A program made the position numbers and the translations under genes. The notes beneath the pieces were generated by a model. That model searched no databases and was not told where the DNA came from. It saw only the letters and a program-made list of their open reading frames with translations. Shown here in pieces: positions 50,645-64,000 of a stretch of DNA of 64,000 bases. The first letter of the stretch is position 1; each line of letters opens with the position of its first letter. Source of the DNA: Owenia fusiformis (lineage: Eukaryota; Annelida; Polychaeta; Sabellida; Oweniidae); contig CAIIXF020000006.1 in NCBI GenBank assembly GCA_903813345.2, positions 18,292,348 to 18,356,347 of the forward strand, written 5' to 3'.

Positions 50645-53600
50645 TATTGAGGCTTTATTGTACCTTCTTTAGACAACACATACGTATCTGTAAACAGAAA
50701 AGGCCCCCGCGATTAATCATTCTTTGTTAACATATAAGTGAAGCGTGAAAATGCTGGAAAAGTTGTCCCAACCTTTTGAAAAGTATTATTGGAACAGATT
50801 TAACTTGAAGGCGATGGGTATTTTAGTCCTACATGATTTGAGTATGTCAGTGCCGTCTTTAATATCTCAAAAATAAATGATTTCACCAGTTCAAAGACAT
50901 CTGATCAAATGCCAAGTGTTAATACGAAATGGCTATACTATACAATACTCACTGGACGAAATGGTACACTTGTGCATTTTATGAATAATCCAATTAAGAA
51001 AAGTTAATGTGTTAAGCAGCATTATAAAGTATTTACAATCATGCCTTTCAATAGACTTTCCAATAAATCCTGACCCCTATTTGTGAACCAAGGAAACTAG
51101 GGTATATTGGCTAGATTTATGATGTCATACTTTACAGACAGCTATGTTTGTAAACAAAATTGAAAGAAGTTTTTGAAAATGAGCAATATTTTAATCCTAT
51201 TTCTGCACTGAAATTGTAAGAATGACATCATAACCAATAGATGGCCAGTAATTGTAGTAAATTGACAAGTTCTGAAATTGCATATTATTTGGGAAACATG
51301 AGTTGTCCCCGGGAGTATATATGTCCAAGAAAAAGATAAAATGTCTTCAAAAGTTGAAGTCATTTGGATATAATTATGGACAGCACTGACCTGCACTATT
51401 CGGCTAGGTATAAACTATAAGCATTGGGTTTAGGAGGTATACTAGCCGGGCCGCTAGGCCGAGGTTATTAGTTCTCAAAAGACCAAATACGAATGGTTTA
51501 TCTTACTTAAACCCCACACAGACTCTTAAGCTAAATGGCCCATGATTCAATTTTAGGAAAACTTGATTTCTTTTGTATTGCCTATTAGGTAAGAGTGTTG
51601 AGAAGTGAGTCTGTGTAATTGGTTCAGCTTCAGTGTACTCCATGTAACAGTTTCAAATTTGATTTCTTTAGTATTTACTATTCAACTATTGAATGAATCA
51701 AAAGGGGGGATTAGTTCAGCTTTAGTGCACTGCATGTGACAGTCAATCGTTGTTCAATAAAACAGACAATAAAAGATAATGAGATGATGACCTTTCCTCT
51801 TGATGCAACCAGACATTATTTAAAATAAACCACAGCTCATTCTATTGTGTTGCTACACAATCCCTCGCCAACAAGTGGAATCAGTTCCAATAATTCGTTA
51901 AAAATACGTCATTTTCCAAAGTTTTTAACGTTTTACTGAACACCAAGAAAGGTTCAGACGCTTTAAGACCGTAATGGATATTTCTTATCTTTAGAAAGTA
52001 CAATTACTCCATTGAGCAAGTACTCCTTGACCTTGACCCCGACCTTGCTGTGAGACACAATCTCCATTTCCATAAGATAGGTCATCATTTCCACTGAAAT
52101 GCTCTATTTTCTTCCGTAAAAGCAAAAATTGTGCTACGGAATGATAAATACATGTTCCAGTAGGTCAATAAACCACTAGCTGTGGTCGGTATTTTCACTT
52201 TCAATTTCAAAAAATATATTTCAATGGAAGTAAATACAGTGGGCTATCATTTTTTGGTCAGTCCTGGAAGTAAAGAGGCTTCACATACTTATTTCTTGGA
52301 TATGCGAATGTATAATCAAGAATAATTGCTTCATCAGGTTCTCTTCGAAGGCAAAAAGATCATTATATCCACTTTGCCTTAGTTTCCCCATTCTACTGTA
52401 AACATATAAAAAACTAATAGTCATATCCGTTATGAGAACAGAGCCCCTGTGAGAGGAAATTCACAAACCAATTACCTCTGAACAAAATGTCTTAAGTATT
52501 GACTAAATATTAACCTTCAAATTTAAGGCCATCGAAATTGCAATGGGGTTTGCTGTAAGTTGATTGATGATAGAAAGCAGACCCGTACGGTAATCTCTTA
52601 ATCCTGGTGCTTCCATGGCTCTCGGGGACCCTGGGGAACGATAGGAACAATAAGATATTGAATCAGCTTCTTAAGAAGTTCACAGCGCATACAATGATGT
52701 TATGAAGGAATGTCACTTCCTAGGTGTACACACACTGAACTACACCAAAAGGAAATACCTCTTCCCGTGTAGTAGTAAGCACTCTAGAGAACCCTCAGCC
52801 TCGTGTCTATGTCTTAATACTTTACAAGTAAATGAATCAGTCATAAATACGGACAATTGACAGCAGGATTATTTCCAATGACAAATTAGTTCATAATTAC
52901 GAAAATCGTGTAGTACATAGGCGTTTTAACATCACAATCAATTCTCAACTGCACACATTCATTTGATTCTAATTGTCATATTATAATTAATATGACACTT
53001 CACCCACCCTTAAAGACCAGCTGGAATATTTCGAACAATTTTTATTTTTATTTGGATATGTTGATGCTCATCGCTCACCAGTCCGTCTTGGTAGAAAATA
53101 TGATAACTTCTTGTTCGACATGCATAAAAGTAAGGCTTCTCCATATCACCCAAACTCAAATGGCACCGCGGAATCCATCGACAATGTAGTCCTGATTACT
53201 GACTACGACTTCTTTAGCAGTCTCAATCCTCTTGCTTTCAGGCGTTATAACTGAAGTTGATGTGAAATTCTACTCATACCAAATATAAATCAGCTTATCA
53301 ATTTTTGGGGTTAAAAATACAAATCCAATGCATATAACTTATGTGTGGCCAATCGTTAGGTAGTCTCTTTGGGAAACCAAGTGTACAATTATAGCCATAA
53401 CGATCGATTGTCAGTCAAACAACAAAATATAAAAATGAAAATTTATTGGTATCACTAATGAGTCCTTCCAGAAGACAATCTAGTGATTACCAACTAAATG
53501 TTTACTTGCTATTCTACTTTAATAGATTCCAACAAGGTTAATGTGTCTCTTCCCCTTTGTCTCAAGAAACAAGATTGTGCATTTAGGGAAATTCCTGCAA

Positions 53601-55170
53601 TACACAATAGCATGGCTCCCATTCTGACAGTCATGTCAAGAGTGATTGATTCACGAGCAGAGGCAAGACAAGACACATAGGTATTCCCCTCAGATTCAAT
53701 CTGAATATAAAAGGGGTTTTAATAGACTTAAACATCGCTTTATTACATTTATATCCAGTAAATAGCTATGAGGTGAAAGTTACGAGACGATTTTTCCATT
53801 ATTGAAAATAAAAGATAATCTAGTCATGGCTTGAGTTCCTTCGATTTATATAATTACGAAATGTCACACTTGCTGGAGTTTTAATGCTGTTGTATACCCT
53901 TAAACCCTATAAAGAATGGCAGTGGGAGTCACATGGTTCATTAAATAAACGGGAGGTAGCCGATGATACATGTAAACTGACAGAGTGCAACTGATCTATT
54001 TGTTGAGGGGATTAGTTTCTATTATTTTCTGTTATCAGTTACAACTATTCGTCCATTGTCAATTCGTTAATACGTCCACCACGCCATTAGTAGATTAAGG
54101 GATAAGCAGTCGCCCAACCTACTGGGCATTATAGAGGGTGATCCAACAAATCAATTATCATGCAGATGTCCATGGCGCCTCATTTTTAACTTTTAACGTA
54201 TTGTCTTGAGAACTGTGTACAGAAATTCAAATTTTAAAATGTTCAAACAATAATTATAAAACGTTGCAGCTGTGATAAAGTGAAAGGTGGAGGTGGGGGG
54301 CGAGTCTCAAGTTGATGTGGTATAATGTTGCGCTTTTACCATGACAATGTCGGCTGAACGTTTTTGTCAAAGAGGGTGACATCTGATTAGGTAGATAACG
54401 CAATGAATGTTGAATGACATATTACGAGTATTCAATGCTCAGAACAAATATTTCTACACAACTGCAAAATGTCAGTGAAGTGAAAAGAGTAGTTTTTGAT
54501 ACCAAATTGTACGGTACGTCTATCCAAAGTGGTTTTCTGATAAGTTTACCAGCTCATTAAAGACAGACCCATTTATGTAATGGATAAACTACGAGTCCCG
54601 GGTATTAGAACAAATAATAGGCAAGGGGCTTGCAAGCAGAGGTCTGGTACTTTGCAAATCATTGTGTATTTTAAGGCACCACTCGTATCTTTATATAATG
54701 TTGTGTAGTGGTACATCGGATTCCATGTATCTAGAAAATAATTTTGGAAATGCGTATTAGAAATACTTCAAAATGATATGAAAATGATTTGATATGCTTT
54801 TACAGTAACAAAGCAGGGTTTAATCTAAAAACCGACGACAAAGTTTTTGAATGATTTGAAGTCCAATACAGGATATATTCTGCTCGAGAAATTCTGTATT
54901 GGAACGAGACGAAGTCGAGTTGGTTTTTATTGGTTATGCTATATAAATCAAAACAACCTAATAAGGTGTGTATTAAAGATCTCTTTCCCGTTTTCTCAAA
55001 TTCTGCCTGGAACTGTACTATTAGATTTCTACGGGAAATTCCTCAAAGAGAAAATTCTAGGGATAAAAGAATGTGTACAGTTAACACAATTTGACAAATT
55101 ATTGGCATACATGTGAAACCTATTTGTAAAAGGTTTTGTAATTTTCAAAAGCGTTGATTATCAATGATTC
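50645..55170. other. Interior of the 5-kb inverted repeat pair
   Basis: I recognise no transposase or other gene in the 4.5 kb between the arms. Open frames up to 89 codons (54847-55116) have no recognisable motif. It may be the body of a large non-autonomous element, or unrelated sequence between two insertions. Confidence 0.35.
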
Positions 55171-55398
55171 CCAGTCCTCTGAAGTTTGAAAAATGAAAAT
55201 TCCTAGGTGTTACTCAATAGATAATCCTTTAAAATGAGAAATATTTTTTTGGGATTATATGGTGCAATCTTATGGTCAATAAAATGTTTTAAAGTGTATT
55301 GATGTTTTTTGATGAAAAACATAAGCGACAAAAAAACATAAGCGAATGCATGGAAAAACCTCCCCCGATTCATTCGACAAACAACTCCCCCTCCTTTT
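55171..55398. repeat. Right arm of a 5-kb inverted repeat pair
   Basis: It is the reverse complement of 50431-50644, longer by an internal duplication of CGCTTATGTTTTT. Confidence 0.7.
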
Positions 55399-58300
55399 AT
55401 ACTTTTGAAAAGTATTTGTCTATTGTTTATTTTCTAGGATATGAATTAACAGTTTAATGGCTCAAAATTACTTTGTTGTCCGATAATTTTCTGAAACATT
55501 GATATATCCATAGTATATATTTTTGTCCAGAATGACACAATTCTCGTTAAAGGTAATCTGAAGTCAAGTATGAAATCTTTTATTCTACGGAAATTAAGAC
55601 CCCGCCATCCATGATATTATTTTATATAAACTACTTCACAAAGGAAACATTTGATATAAGCCATTTGATTCCTAATCGACAATCATTAATCAAGATACTG
55701 TATTTCATAATCAAGAAACCAGAGTTCAAATACTTTTGACTTATCTAAGCTGACTCAGATATCATAACAGCATATTAAGTACATCAATTAGGTTATTAGC
55801 AATTTGTCATGGTTACGTTACAAATCGTTTGACTGTTCCTCTTTCAACGTTTTACCATAATATTCCAAGTAGTAGCATTAAAGAGGCCGTGTCTGATAGG
55901 AGCATAATTAGAGTACCCCTTCATATTTTTGCATTGGTTCAACCATCATCAGGTCATGTACTTGCCAACTGTCAGATATAGACTCCTGGATTTACGGTGT
56001 CAATTCCACCGGGTCTTGGCTAGAAACCTAAGAGAAACTGCGCCTTTAACATTTTACTGCTACTCCTTTTTGGCGATATAATAGCAAAGGAAATGTCAAA
56101 GGACATAGCTTGTTAACATGTAGCATCTCCGGAAATGCTCAAAGCAACAATCATTTTATGTACCTCATAATAGATAAGAGCAACATTGGACTCTATGCCC
56201 CAAGTACCATTTTAATGAACCAAGTTACAAATTGGCATTTTCTTTTAAAAACACACTTGGAGGCAATTTGCGTTAACCTTTATTGATTACCAAGTAGAAA
56301 TAAAAAGCTTGAGTCTCATGTCTTGCTTCTCTATAACTGATGAAGTTACGGCACGCAAATGCTCCTAGATGTGATTCGCAAAGGCTTAAATTTGTTTTCA
56401 AATTATAAAGCCCATTACACCCTTTCAATTAAGGATAGAGTTAATACCATGTCTGAAGATGTCTTCATTGATAGTCATGCCTTTAGTTAACGCAATCGAA
56501 GCTAGCCCTTTGAGAAACATATATATATTAATTAATGACATCCGAATATTAGTTGTAGCCACTTAACAAGCCACTGTGATTGGTCTTATTCCTTAACACT
56601 AACAGAATCAAATTGCCAAAAAGAATTGGCATGCTTGTCCTTAGATGCTAATACTAGGGGAATAGAAACCTGAACTCTTAACGTTAACAAAACTGCTCCT
56701 TTCTCCAACATGTTAATGACATTTGCAGGCTTGTGACCGGTGGGATGATTATATCTGGACTAATTGGTCAACAAATAAGTACAACGTCATTTGATTGACT
56801 TAGAGGAGGCTTACCATCATCAAGTACCTGCCGGGTAGATTTTATGACTTATGTGATGTATACAAGATGTGCCCAATCACTAAGCTTTAATTAGTACCTA
56901 CTGATAATCAATTACATTGTTTTTATAGCACCCTACTCAAGGCGGAGGTTGTTGTTCTGTGGGAAATGTAGCTCTGTTATAACAATTGAGACCGGACTTG
57001 ATGTACTACACCAATCTGACTTCAACTTTATGGAATTCGTGAACTTGTTAATATTGATCAAGCAATGAAGAATTAATTGACATTTTACATCGATTTAATG
57101 TGGTTCATGAATTTTATATAGTTTTGTACTATGTTGTATTTGGTTGTTCATCATTATGAAGCGATATGTATTTGGATTACATCATATTAATGAATGCAAT
57201 GGTATAAAGGCCAGCTTTACTAATCCCAGGCCCCAACGCGTGTTATGTCCATTGTGGTTAAGTGAAAATAATGTGATTTATGTAATGCTTTGATGAAATA
57301 AGACACACAGTTGATGTTTAGCATTCTTCTACGTTTATTGCTTCCTGAAAGATCATTCAGTCCATCCCTTCTGATATATTGCTTACACCCTTATAGGCCA
57401 ACACTAACGTTCGTATCGTGACAAAATGTGTTTAACAAGAATACCACACGAGTTAAGTTCTTCTTATTTTCAAACAGTCAGTGTCCAGTATTACGTGGGC
57501 TAATAACCTGCTATAAAATAATCTGTAATAGCCACATAGAACTATAATTAAAATTAATGTATCTTAATTTCACTAAGATTGCAGTCCAATCACAATATAT
57601 GACTTACAAATTAAAAAAAATTATTGTTGAAAAAAATTTATAGAGGCAGAACTGGATATCTGGCAACTTTAACAGAAAATGTCTGCACTTTTAGAATATT
57701 TTCGGCTCATATAAATTCTTGTCAAGTTCATACTTTTCTTCAGGAACTTTAGCTTTTCATCTTACATACATATAATATACATTTAAAAATAAAGGAGAAT
57801 TAATAGTTTTGCATTTTGATTATTAATATTTCACCAATCTTGTTTTAAATACTCTTATATTTTGCGGATGTCGAAGAACTTTTGGTAAACATACGTCAGT
57901 TGTAAATTTTGTGATCTTTTTATATCGGTCTATTACTCCCATATCGGTTACGTTCAAACGACGTATGAATACTGTTAGACATTTCATGCATCATCAAATA
58001 GTAATTGGAAAGGATGCAATATCCTAAAATATAAAACAAACACGGCCATAATAATGGCAGGTACCTTACTGTAAACGTCAGGCACTGATTGGAGGAAATT
58101 GACCAATAATTCTGGTGGGATATTGTTTTGTGATATCCACATCAGGGAGGTATAATTGCATTTAGATGATCTTTCCTTATATTAAGTAATTAACTGATCA
58201 AAATCAACTCTGCTCTCGAGATAGACACAGTTTGCTGCGAAAAAGGTTCAGAGCTACAATAAGTAGCAGCGGAGAGTCTAGTATATAGCTTTTGTGGGAT

Positions 58301-59254
58301 CTAGAAATCAAACCTTATATCAATTCAATTCTTGGCTAAAAGTGCCGCTAAGATTTTGTGATAGTTGGGACTGCTGAGGGTCACTGAATTACTTAACATA
58401 ACATTTTATTTAATTGAATAAAATCGAAGTAAATAGCAGTACAGTACAAAACAAAGGAATACAAAGTTAGAAGTTTCATTTCAATGTAAATTATATACAG
58501 AGCGCTGTTTGGGGTTGAACCAACACTTACGTGCAAGTTGCGGACACGACACACAACAGAAACACGCATTGCGATATTCAGATACACATATTGGAAAGGG
58601 GGTAAGATAACCTTAAATTTTAAATAATTATTCAAATCAAAAACTTGAGATATATTTGATTTATCTGTACAACTTTTTCTGATTAATGATTTCCACAAAT
58701 TGACATCGAGCTGATTGATAACATAGACTCGGATATATGTGCTCGATAGTAATTTTGCCCAATGTCTAAATTCACAAAACGTGTCTCCCATTTAATTAAT
58801 AAAAAAGATATTTGATGAAGAGAAATTTCATTTTTGGTACATTAGCACATCATATTAAATTAGCTAATGTTTGGTATAAGAGAACACATCATTACCTCAT
58901 CAACTTTTACCTGATGAGATATATTATAGAAGTACGTGCTATACAATGACATTGTGCAATTTAGTTTTACTTATTTATACTAAAGAATGTTACCTCCCAG
59001 TAATAACGCTAGAACAAACGCTTTAATACAGGCTTACCATCTCCTAATTTGTCTTTATATCTTTGAAATTAGCCTAACTGTTTAATTTACTATTATCCTA
59101 CACGATAACAAACTGCATATCATACTAATAATCCGTTTAATGTTTAGAATAAATGTATTAGCAAACAACATATAATCAGAACGACGAACATAATTACTTC
59201 GGTCATGTACAATACAAAATAGAAGGTCAAGACGCCGAATAAGCAAGAAATGAT
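55399..59254. other. Non-coding stretch, nothing recognised
   Basis: It is AT-rich. The longest open frame (58393-58791, minus) has no family motif and AT-driven composition, and I do not call it a gene. Confidence 0.45.
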
Positions 59255-59263
59255 GGAAACAAA

Positions 59264-59436
59264 CCAGGTGTAAAAGAGTAGGGGGTCCTATCAAATTATG
59301 GTCCTACTTTCCATTGATTTATATGGTGACCTAAATACAACTCTTTCCCTTATTATCGTATCCACAATCAGGACCAGTAAGGGCCTTTAAGAAAGGGGAC
59401 CATAATCCCCAGGGGACCATAATTTCTTTTACACCG
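59264..59436. mobile_element. Short inverted-repeat element with 9-bp target duplication
   Basis: GGTGTAAAAGA at the left is mirrored by TCTTTTACACC at the right, and ATTATGGTCC by GGACCATAAT. GGAAACAAA occurs directly on both sides (59255-59263 and 59437-59445). A 9-bp duplication suggests a Mutator-like family; hAT (8 bp) is the alternative. Confidence 0.65.
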
Positions 59437-59811
59437 GGAAACAAATATGCTTGGGCATATCTGGTTGTAGAACATAAACCACTGACCCAGGTCCAAATGA
59501 ATGTGTACAAATGTCACATACGGATACTTAGTTGACCATTCATTCCAAAATTACTCTTACTTTTCAATATTTAGTCTCACTTTGGACGTAAGATAATGAT
59601 TCAGGATGTTTGGGTTTTTCCTTGTCAATGGTTGTGTTAAAATGTGTTTCTTTTCCACTTTTGGCACTAGTGCTTGCGTAATTAAATATAACAAACACAT
59701 CGACCACAATGCCAATATTGCTTCTGATGATCCCCAACGTAGTCCATTTGTCATTTTCTTAACGTATGAATATTTAAAAACATGATGTTTTTCTGTGAAA
59801 ATACTATCATT

Positions 59812-60039
59812 AGGGTTTATCGGAGTGATTTAGCTGGGTTGCCAAAAAATTAACGTTGGGGAAATTTTTTGTATCTATCACCATGTTAACATACCAGCTG
59901 CAGGTTCATGGTGGTATCTCGACGCTAAGTCAATAGTCAACGCCATGTTAAACCAATACACCCCTCCCTTATTAGCCGATATACTTTTTTCCCCAAACTA
60001 ACTTTTTGTCCAACCAGTTAAATCACTTCAGAAAACCCT
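59812..60039. mobile_element. Short inverted-repeat element
   Basis: AGGGTTTATCGGAGTGATTTA at the left is mirrored by TAAATCACTTCAGAAAACCCT at the right. Arms continue with GTTGGGGAAA against TTTCCCCAAAC. It is 228 bp with no coding capacity. Confidence 0.65.
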
Positions 60040-62944
60040 TGTTATTATAAATTAACCATAAAACATCGTGTTTTTAACAATTCATAGGTTCACTATAGTA
60101 TGTATAGGGATGACAAATGGACTAACGTGTTTTTGAAAGTACAACTAACAGGACTAAAATCATAATGAGGAATATTCTGGTCGCCCGGAATATTCTGGCA
60201 ACTGAGTTCTGAAAACGAAAATAACAAAAAGCAAAAAATACGAATCTATTGAACCCCAGGCCTCTCACATAAAGCTACATCAATGTGGACAAATAATAGA
60301 ATTATGTACATACTGCTAATCAGAATGATCACAATAACCCAGATGCGAGTAGAAATAATCTTGATTTACGTCATTAAAAATTCAAAATTCAGTCAAAGTA
60401 ATATCATATTTGAAATCTACATGTAAAATTACATCTAGAAATGTGGTTTTAAAAAGTGTTTATTCATTTTGAAAAATTACTTTTCTTTGAAAATGTGACT
60501 TCTAGCTCGGGGAGATTCCCCATAGACCCCATGCTATAAAATCACAAAAAATGAAATATCTTTCCTTTTAGTGGACAGATAATGTTTTTCTTTACTGGAC
60601 ATATTTTCATTAGTATAAGTTTTAGACACATAAGGGTTATATGAAAATTGAGCCACTTAAATTGATAATATTCAAGTTTAAGGGAACTTTCTTATATACC
60701 TGCCATGTTAACTGACCCGAATCAGCCACCTGGTGGTGAAACTGGTAACTACCTACTCGCATTTGGGTAATTCGAGTTGTTTTATTATGTATCGAAATCA
60801 GTATTGAAAACGGTATCCTCAAGCCCTAAGAAACCAATTTATCAATCATATTAAGCCAATCTCATCCAATTTATAGTTCATGATTGGTGAGAGAAGCTAC
60901 GATTTCATTCATCACCACTTAGCCGTACAAACATGCCAGAATCAATATTTTCAAAAACCATAACAATGTTTTCCTTATGTAATCTTAATTTATTTCCTAA
61001 AAATTAGATATCTGATCAGATATGGAATGGTGTTGCAAATTCAAAATGCAAAAGTGTCCCAATATTATATATATTCTTGGATTGGAAAGGGGATGTCCCA
61101 TTCCTCGTTTAAATTTTCCTACATAACATTGAAGGTGAAAAGATAATTATTATAAAGTCAGAACTGTTGGAAAAATAAGGTTAATGTTAAAATAAATTGT
61201 GAGATTTACCTATTCTTAATCTCAATTCGTCGCTATCCATTTCAGTCCTGCATGACTGCCTTTTGATGAACACATGTCTAGATGACATGTTTCGTCATAT
61301 TAACGAGTAACTAAGGGAAAATATATGCGCATTGTTTAATATTTTCCGATTAAATACCAGTTGGTTGGAATACCATAGAGTTTAATTTACTAGAAAAACT
61401 TGAAAGACAAAAGCAGCTGTTTGAAAATTTATTCTTTACATTCATCTCTGTTGGAATCCCATTTACAACATAGTTAGTATTTATAGTATAAAAGACTAAA
61501 TTAAAGTTTCATGATACCGCATTATTTCGAAAATATCAGGTTTAGTAGGATAGTTTCGAAATAGCAGAAAAGGCAATGAAATCTAGTGCTGCCATCTTTT
61601 ATTCAGCTTTTAATTTGGGCCAGAGTTCCATTCACTTACATGCTAAAATCTTGGAAAAGTGGCTTAATTTCATGATTTATCAAAGAGTGCTAGTTGAATC
61701 TGTATAAAACTTGAATAATATACTACTTGAAGACCCTATTTATGTACATGCTGTGATTAAACATGCAAATGTTGGTTGACATACAAATAATCCAAGGTTT
61801 TAAAGAATTTTAGCATTGCATCTATGGAGATTTGGCCCAAGTTTTTTTAAATTGTCATAGAAAATGTGTTAATCAAAGCTATTTAAGGAGAAAACATTTC
61901 ACTGAATTCAAATATTTAAAAGAAGGTAATGGAAGTCATTAGAGGTTATATATGCACATCTCTTAAAATCTCACGAAAAACGAGGTTTAGCGAGATTTCA
62001 AAAGCTATATGGAAACTATACTATTAGTCTATATGCCAATATATTAACAAATACTAATAGCGTCATCTTATTTTCTAGATGATTATTTACTAAATCACAT
62101 AAAATGGTCTCAATAATTGGAGGGAAACTGCCAGTCGACCTTTATACAAAATGGAAAATTGTTATTAAAGAATAATTATATCGAAAGATCATAGAACGAC
62201 TCAAGTACCACGTCTTCAAAGTCGGTACCTGGACATTTTCAGCAAGAATATGAGTATGATTGTTAATCCTAAGCTGGGCTTGACACATAAATTTTATTCA
62301 TAACACAGCAATAATGTTGAACGAACCACGGGAAAGGCCCAGCTGTGAAATCGTTAAAGTCACTTACCAAGAAAAAGTGATATTTGTTAAGTGGCATGTC
62401 TTATAAGCTAATAATTCAAGAGTAACAAAATCAGCCTCACCTTTGGATCCTAAAGACACGATGTTCGCCTTTAGAAAGATGAAATTATACATGGCTAATG
62501 GAAATTTCTTAACTTTGGCATTTAACAAATTACCTTTGTATTTGTTTGACTTGGCTTTTTAAAGCCATAAAGAAGATGTAACTTGCTAATTAATATTACT
62601 TACTAAGCTGAAATACCAACTTCCAAAGCACTATGGTGTCCAGTTACAAAGGTTTAACTAATCCGATCTGCATTGTGTAAGACTCGCCTACAATATCAAC
62701 AGAAGAAAAATATTTTTCTTCATCAAATTTCGTTTGGATTCCCCATTCATTAGACATGTGATCTATATTCAGAATGAGGTTTTGACCTCTCAAAGAAAAA
62801 CAGTGGATGAAATCCTACACAATTTTTGATGATGTCATCCAGGTCAGTACACAATCCTGAAAGTGGAGGGATTCAAAACATATTCAAGTATTCAACTTCA
62901 AACTTGAGAATTAAAAAGGCTAAGCGTTATATGGCTTTTACTCC
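60040..62944. other. Non-coding stretch, nothing firm
   Basis: AACCCAGATGCGAGTAG near 60336 is nearly mirrored by CTACTCGCATTTGGGT near 60752, a possible degraded inverted-repeat element. Nothing else is recognised. Confidence 0.4.
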
Positions 62945-63539
62945 AAAGGATTTGTATCCATATTGTGAACTTTTTTTATGGTGAACACACGTTTCTCTTA
63001 AATATCGGACGCTTCTTTTGTTCTTGGTATCACATGTTCGGAATGAAATGTAACATATTTCCGAACCTCATTGGAACAAAACGACATAAACACAACATGT
63101 TTAGGTCTCAGAAACTTTGATTTTTTGGTTGATTTTAGCATCTTATTAATGGAATAAAAGGTTTATTTTATTTTTTATCTATTTTTATTATTTTTTTTTT
63201 GGGGGGGGGGGGGGTATTTTGATTTTTGAATACTTTTTGTTAAGTCAACCAAAATTTCCTTTTTATAAGTATGATATTGAGAGGTCGAAAAATAAGAGAT
63301 ATGCTATTTTGTTGCAACAAGGTTCGGAAAGACATTTTATTTCATTCTCAAGAATTGCTGAACAAAAAACACAATTATATAAAATATATATAAATAATTT
63401 TCGCATTAAATTGTTGTCAATCGTTCAAAATTACATCAAGGGCCGTGCTTTTTTACAGAATATTTTCAATAATTGGTTTAAGTGAAAAACATTGTTGAAT
63501 TCAGTTCACCATATCGATACCTATCCTTTTCTCAGGAGA
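62945..63539. mobile_element. Foldback element, copy 3 of 3
   Basis: The left end AAAGGATTTGTATCCATATTG is a diverged form and the right end CCATATCGATACCTATCCTTT a good form of the family ends. It shares CTTCTTTTGTTCTTGGTATC, CGAACCTCATTGGAACAAAA and TATTGAGAGGTC with copies 1 and 2. It contains a run of about 16 G (63199-63214), where copy 1 has only seven. Confidence 0.65.
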
Positions 63540-63748
63540 TGTCAATCGATGGCACAAATTGCCTTGAACAATGACTCCCCTCTTATTGGACAAAACCACT
63601 AATTGTATCATGATTGCTCGCATTTTGGGCGTTTACGAGTACGGCATCGTCGCTTTCCACTGGGTCTAGATACCCCGTGGCATAAAAAGTCAATTTGTTT
63701 CTCCCATTCATACGTGGCGGTTCATGGCCAGGTGATAAGTCCACGGAC

Positions 63749-63839
63749 CCAATCAGAACGCTCTGCTTCGTCACGTGACAAGGTATTGAAAATGTCTATA
63801 CCGACTGAATAAATATCGCATCGTTGATTCGCCGATTGG
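63749..63839. promoter_or_regulatory. Promoter-like cluster (CCAAT boxes and E-box)
   Basis: CCAATCAG (63749-63756), the palindrome TCACGTGA (63771-63778) and an inverted CCAAT, ATTGG (63835-63839), lie within 90 bp in a locally GC-richer part. NF-Y and USF/MYC-type proteins bind these motifs. A gene would have to start beyond the window or near its end; none is seen inside. Confidence 0.35.
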
Positions 63840-64000
63840 TTTGGTACGTGGCGTCTCACAAAACTCTGCGGGCAACTGCGAAGAGGAGCAATATTGAGAG
63901 TGAACTCAGCTGGGGTTTATTTACAAAAATCGGGCAGCTGATTTATCAATGTGAGGTAGGAACAATCGAAACCTTGTGAAGACAAGATATCGAGTACGGT

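Noticed and set aside
58393-58791. Minus-strand open frame of 132 codons
   Set aside because: No recognisable domain, no splice context, and a composition expected from AT-rich DNA.
63199-63214. Long G run as a G-quadruplex
   Set aside because: It is a single homopolymer in a repeat copy, where copy 1 has only seven G. Length error or slippage is more likely than a functional structure.
1-64000. tRNA, rRNA genes and CRISPR arrays
   Set aside because: A visual scan found no convincing tRNA B-box with acceptor stem, no rRNA-like GC-rich block, and no regularly spaced short repeats with unique spacers.

Overview
The window is AT-rich metazoan nuclear DNA. The evidence is an intron-containing gene with GT-AG splice sites, Ty3/gypsy (Metaviridae) LTR retrotransposons, a broken LINE, mariner-like terminal repeats and many hairpin or foldback elements. 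A marine invertebrate is plausible from this mixture, but I cannot assign a phylum from sequence alone. There are no prokaryotic operons, CRISPR arrays or rRNA genes.

Layout. Positions 1-2170 hold a degenerate tandem repeat of about 170 bp, interrupted by a foldback element. Positions 2175-24726 are a tandem pair of nearly identical Ty3/gypsy elements arranged LTR-internal-LTR-internal-LTR, with three LTRs of 1708 bp each and one pair of GTAT target duplications around the whole block. Copy 1 has one intact gag-pol frame of 2657 codons. Copy 2 has a 19-bp deletion that shifts the frame near its C-terminus but leaves gag and pol intact. Each internal region ends in an untranslated stretch with two copies of a roughly 100-nt motif that folds into a closing stem plus three hairpins, with compensatory changes between copies. 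Each LTR carries five copies of a stem-loop repeat.

Positions 24731-28172 are non-coding, with small hairpins, a palindromic pair of CRE sites and a second copy of the foldback family. Positions 28173-34774 (minus strand) hold a complete aldo-keto reductase gene that I assembled from eight exons (990 nt, 329 residues). All phases agree, the catalytic Asp-Tyr-Lys-His tetrad is present, and the start is preceded by an in-frame stop. Its introns carry a mariner-like element, a tandem pair of foldback elements and a small hairpin element. Positions 35019-39809, upstream of this gene, form a 4.8-kb inverted-repeat structure. It encloses a minisatellite with about twenty AGGTCA nuclear-receptor half-sites, and inside that a LINE remnant that has lost its reverse transcriptase core.

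From 39810 to the end I find no convincing gene. That part holds simple repeats, another mariner-like element, a 5-kb inverted repeat pair, two short inverted-repeat elements, a third copy of the foldback family, and a promoter-like GC-richer end. The most novel features are the covarying RNA motif and LTR stem-loop array of the Ty3/gypsy element, its very long single-frame polyprotein ending in a C2H2 finger and repeat tail, and the AGGTCA-rich foldback structure next to the aldo-keto reductase gene.
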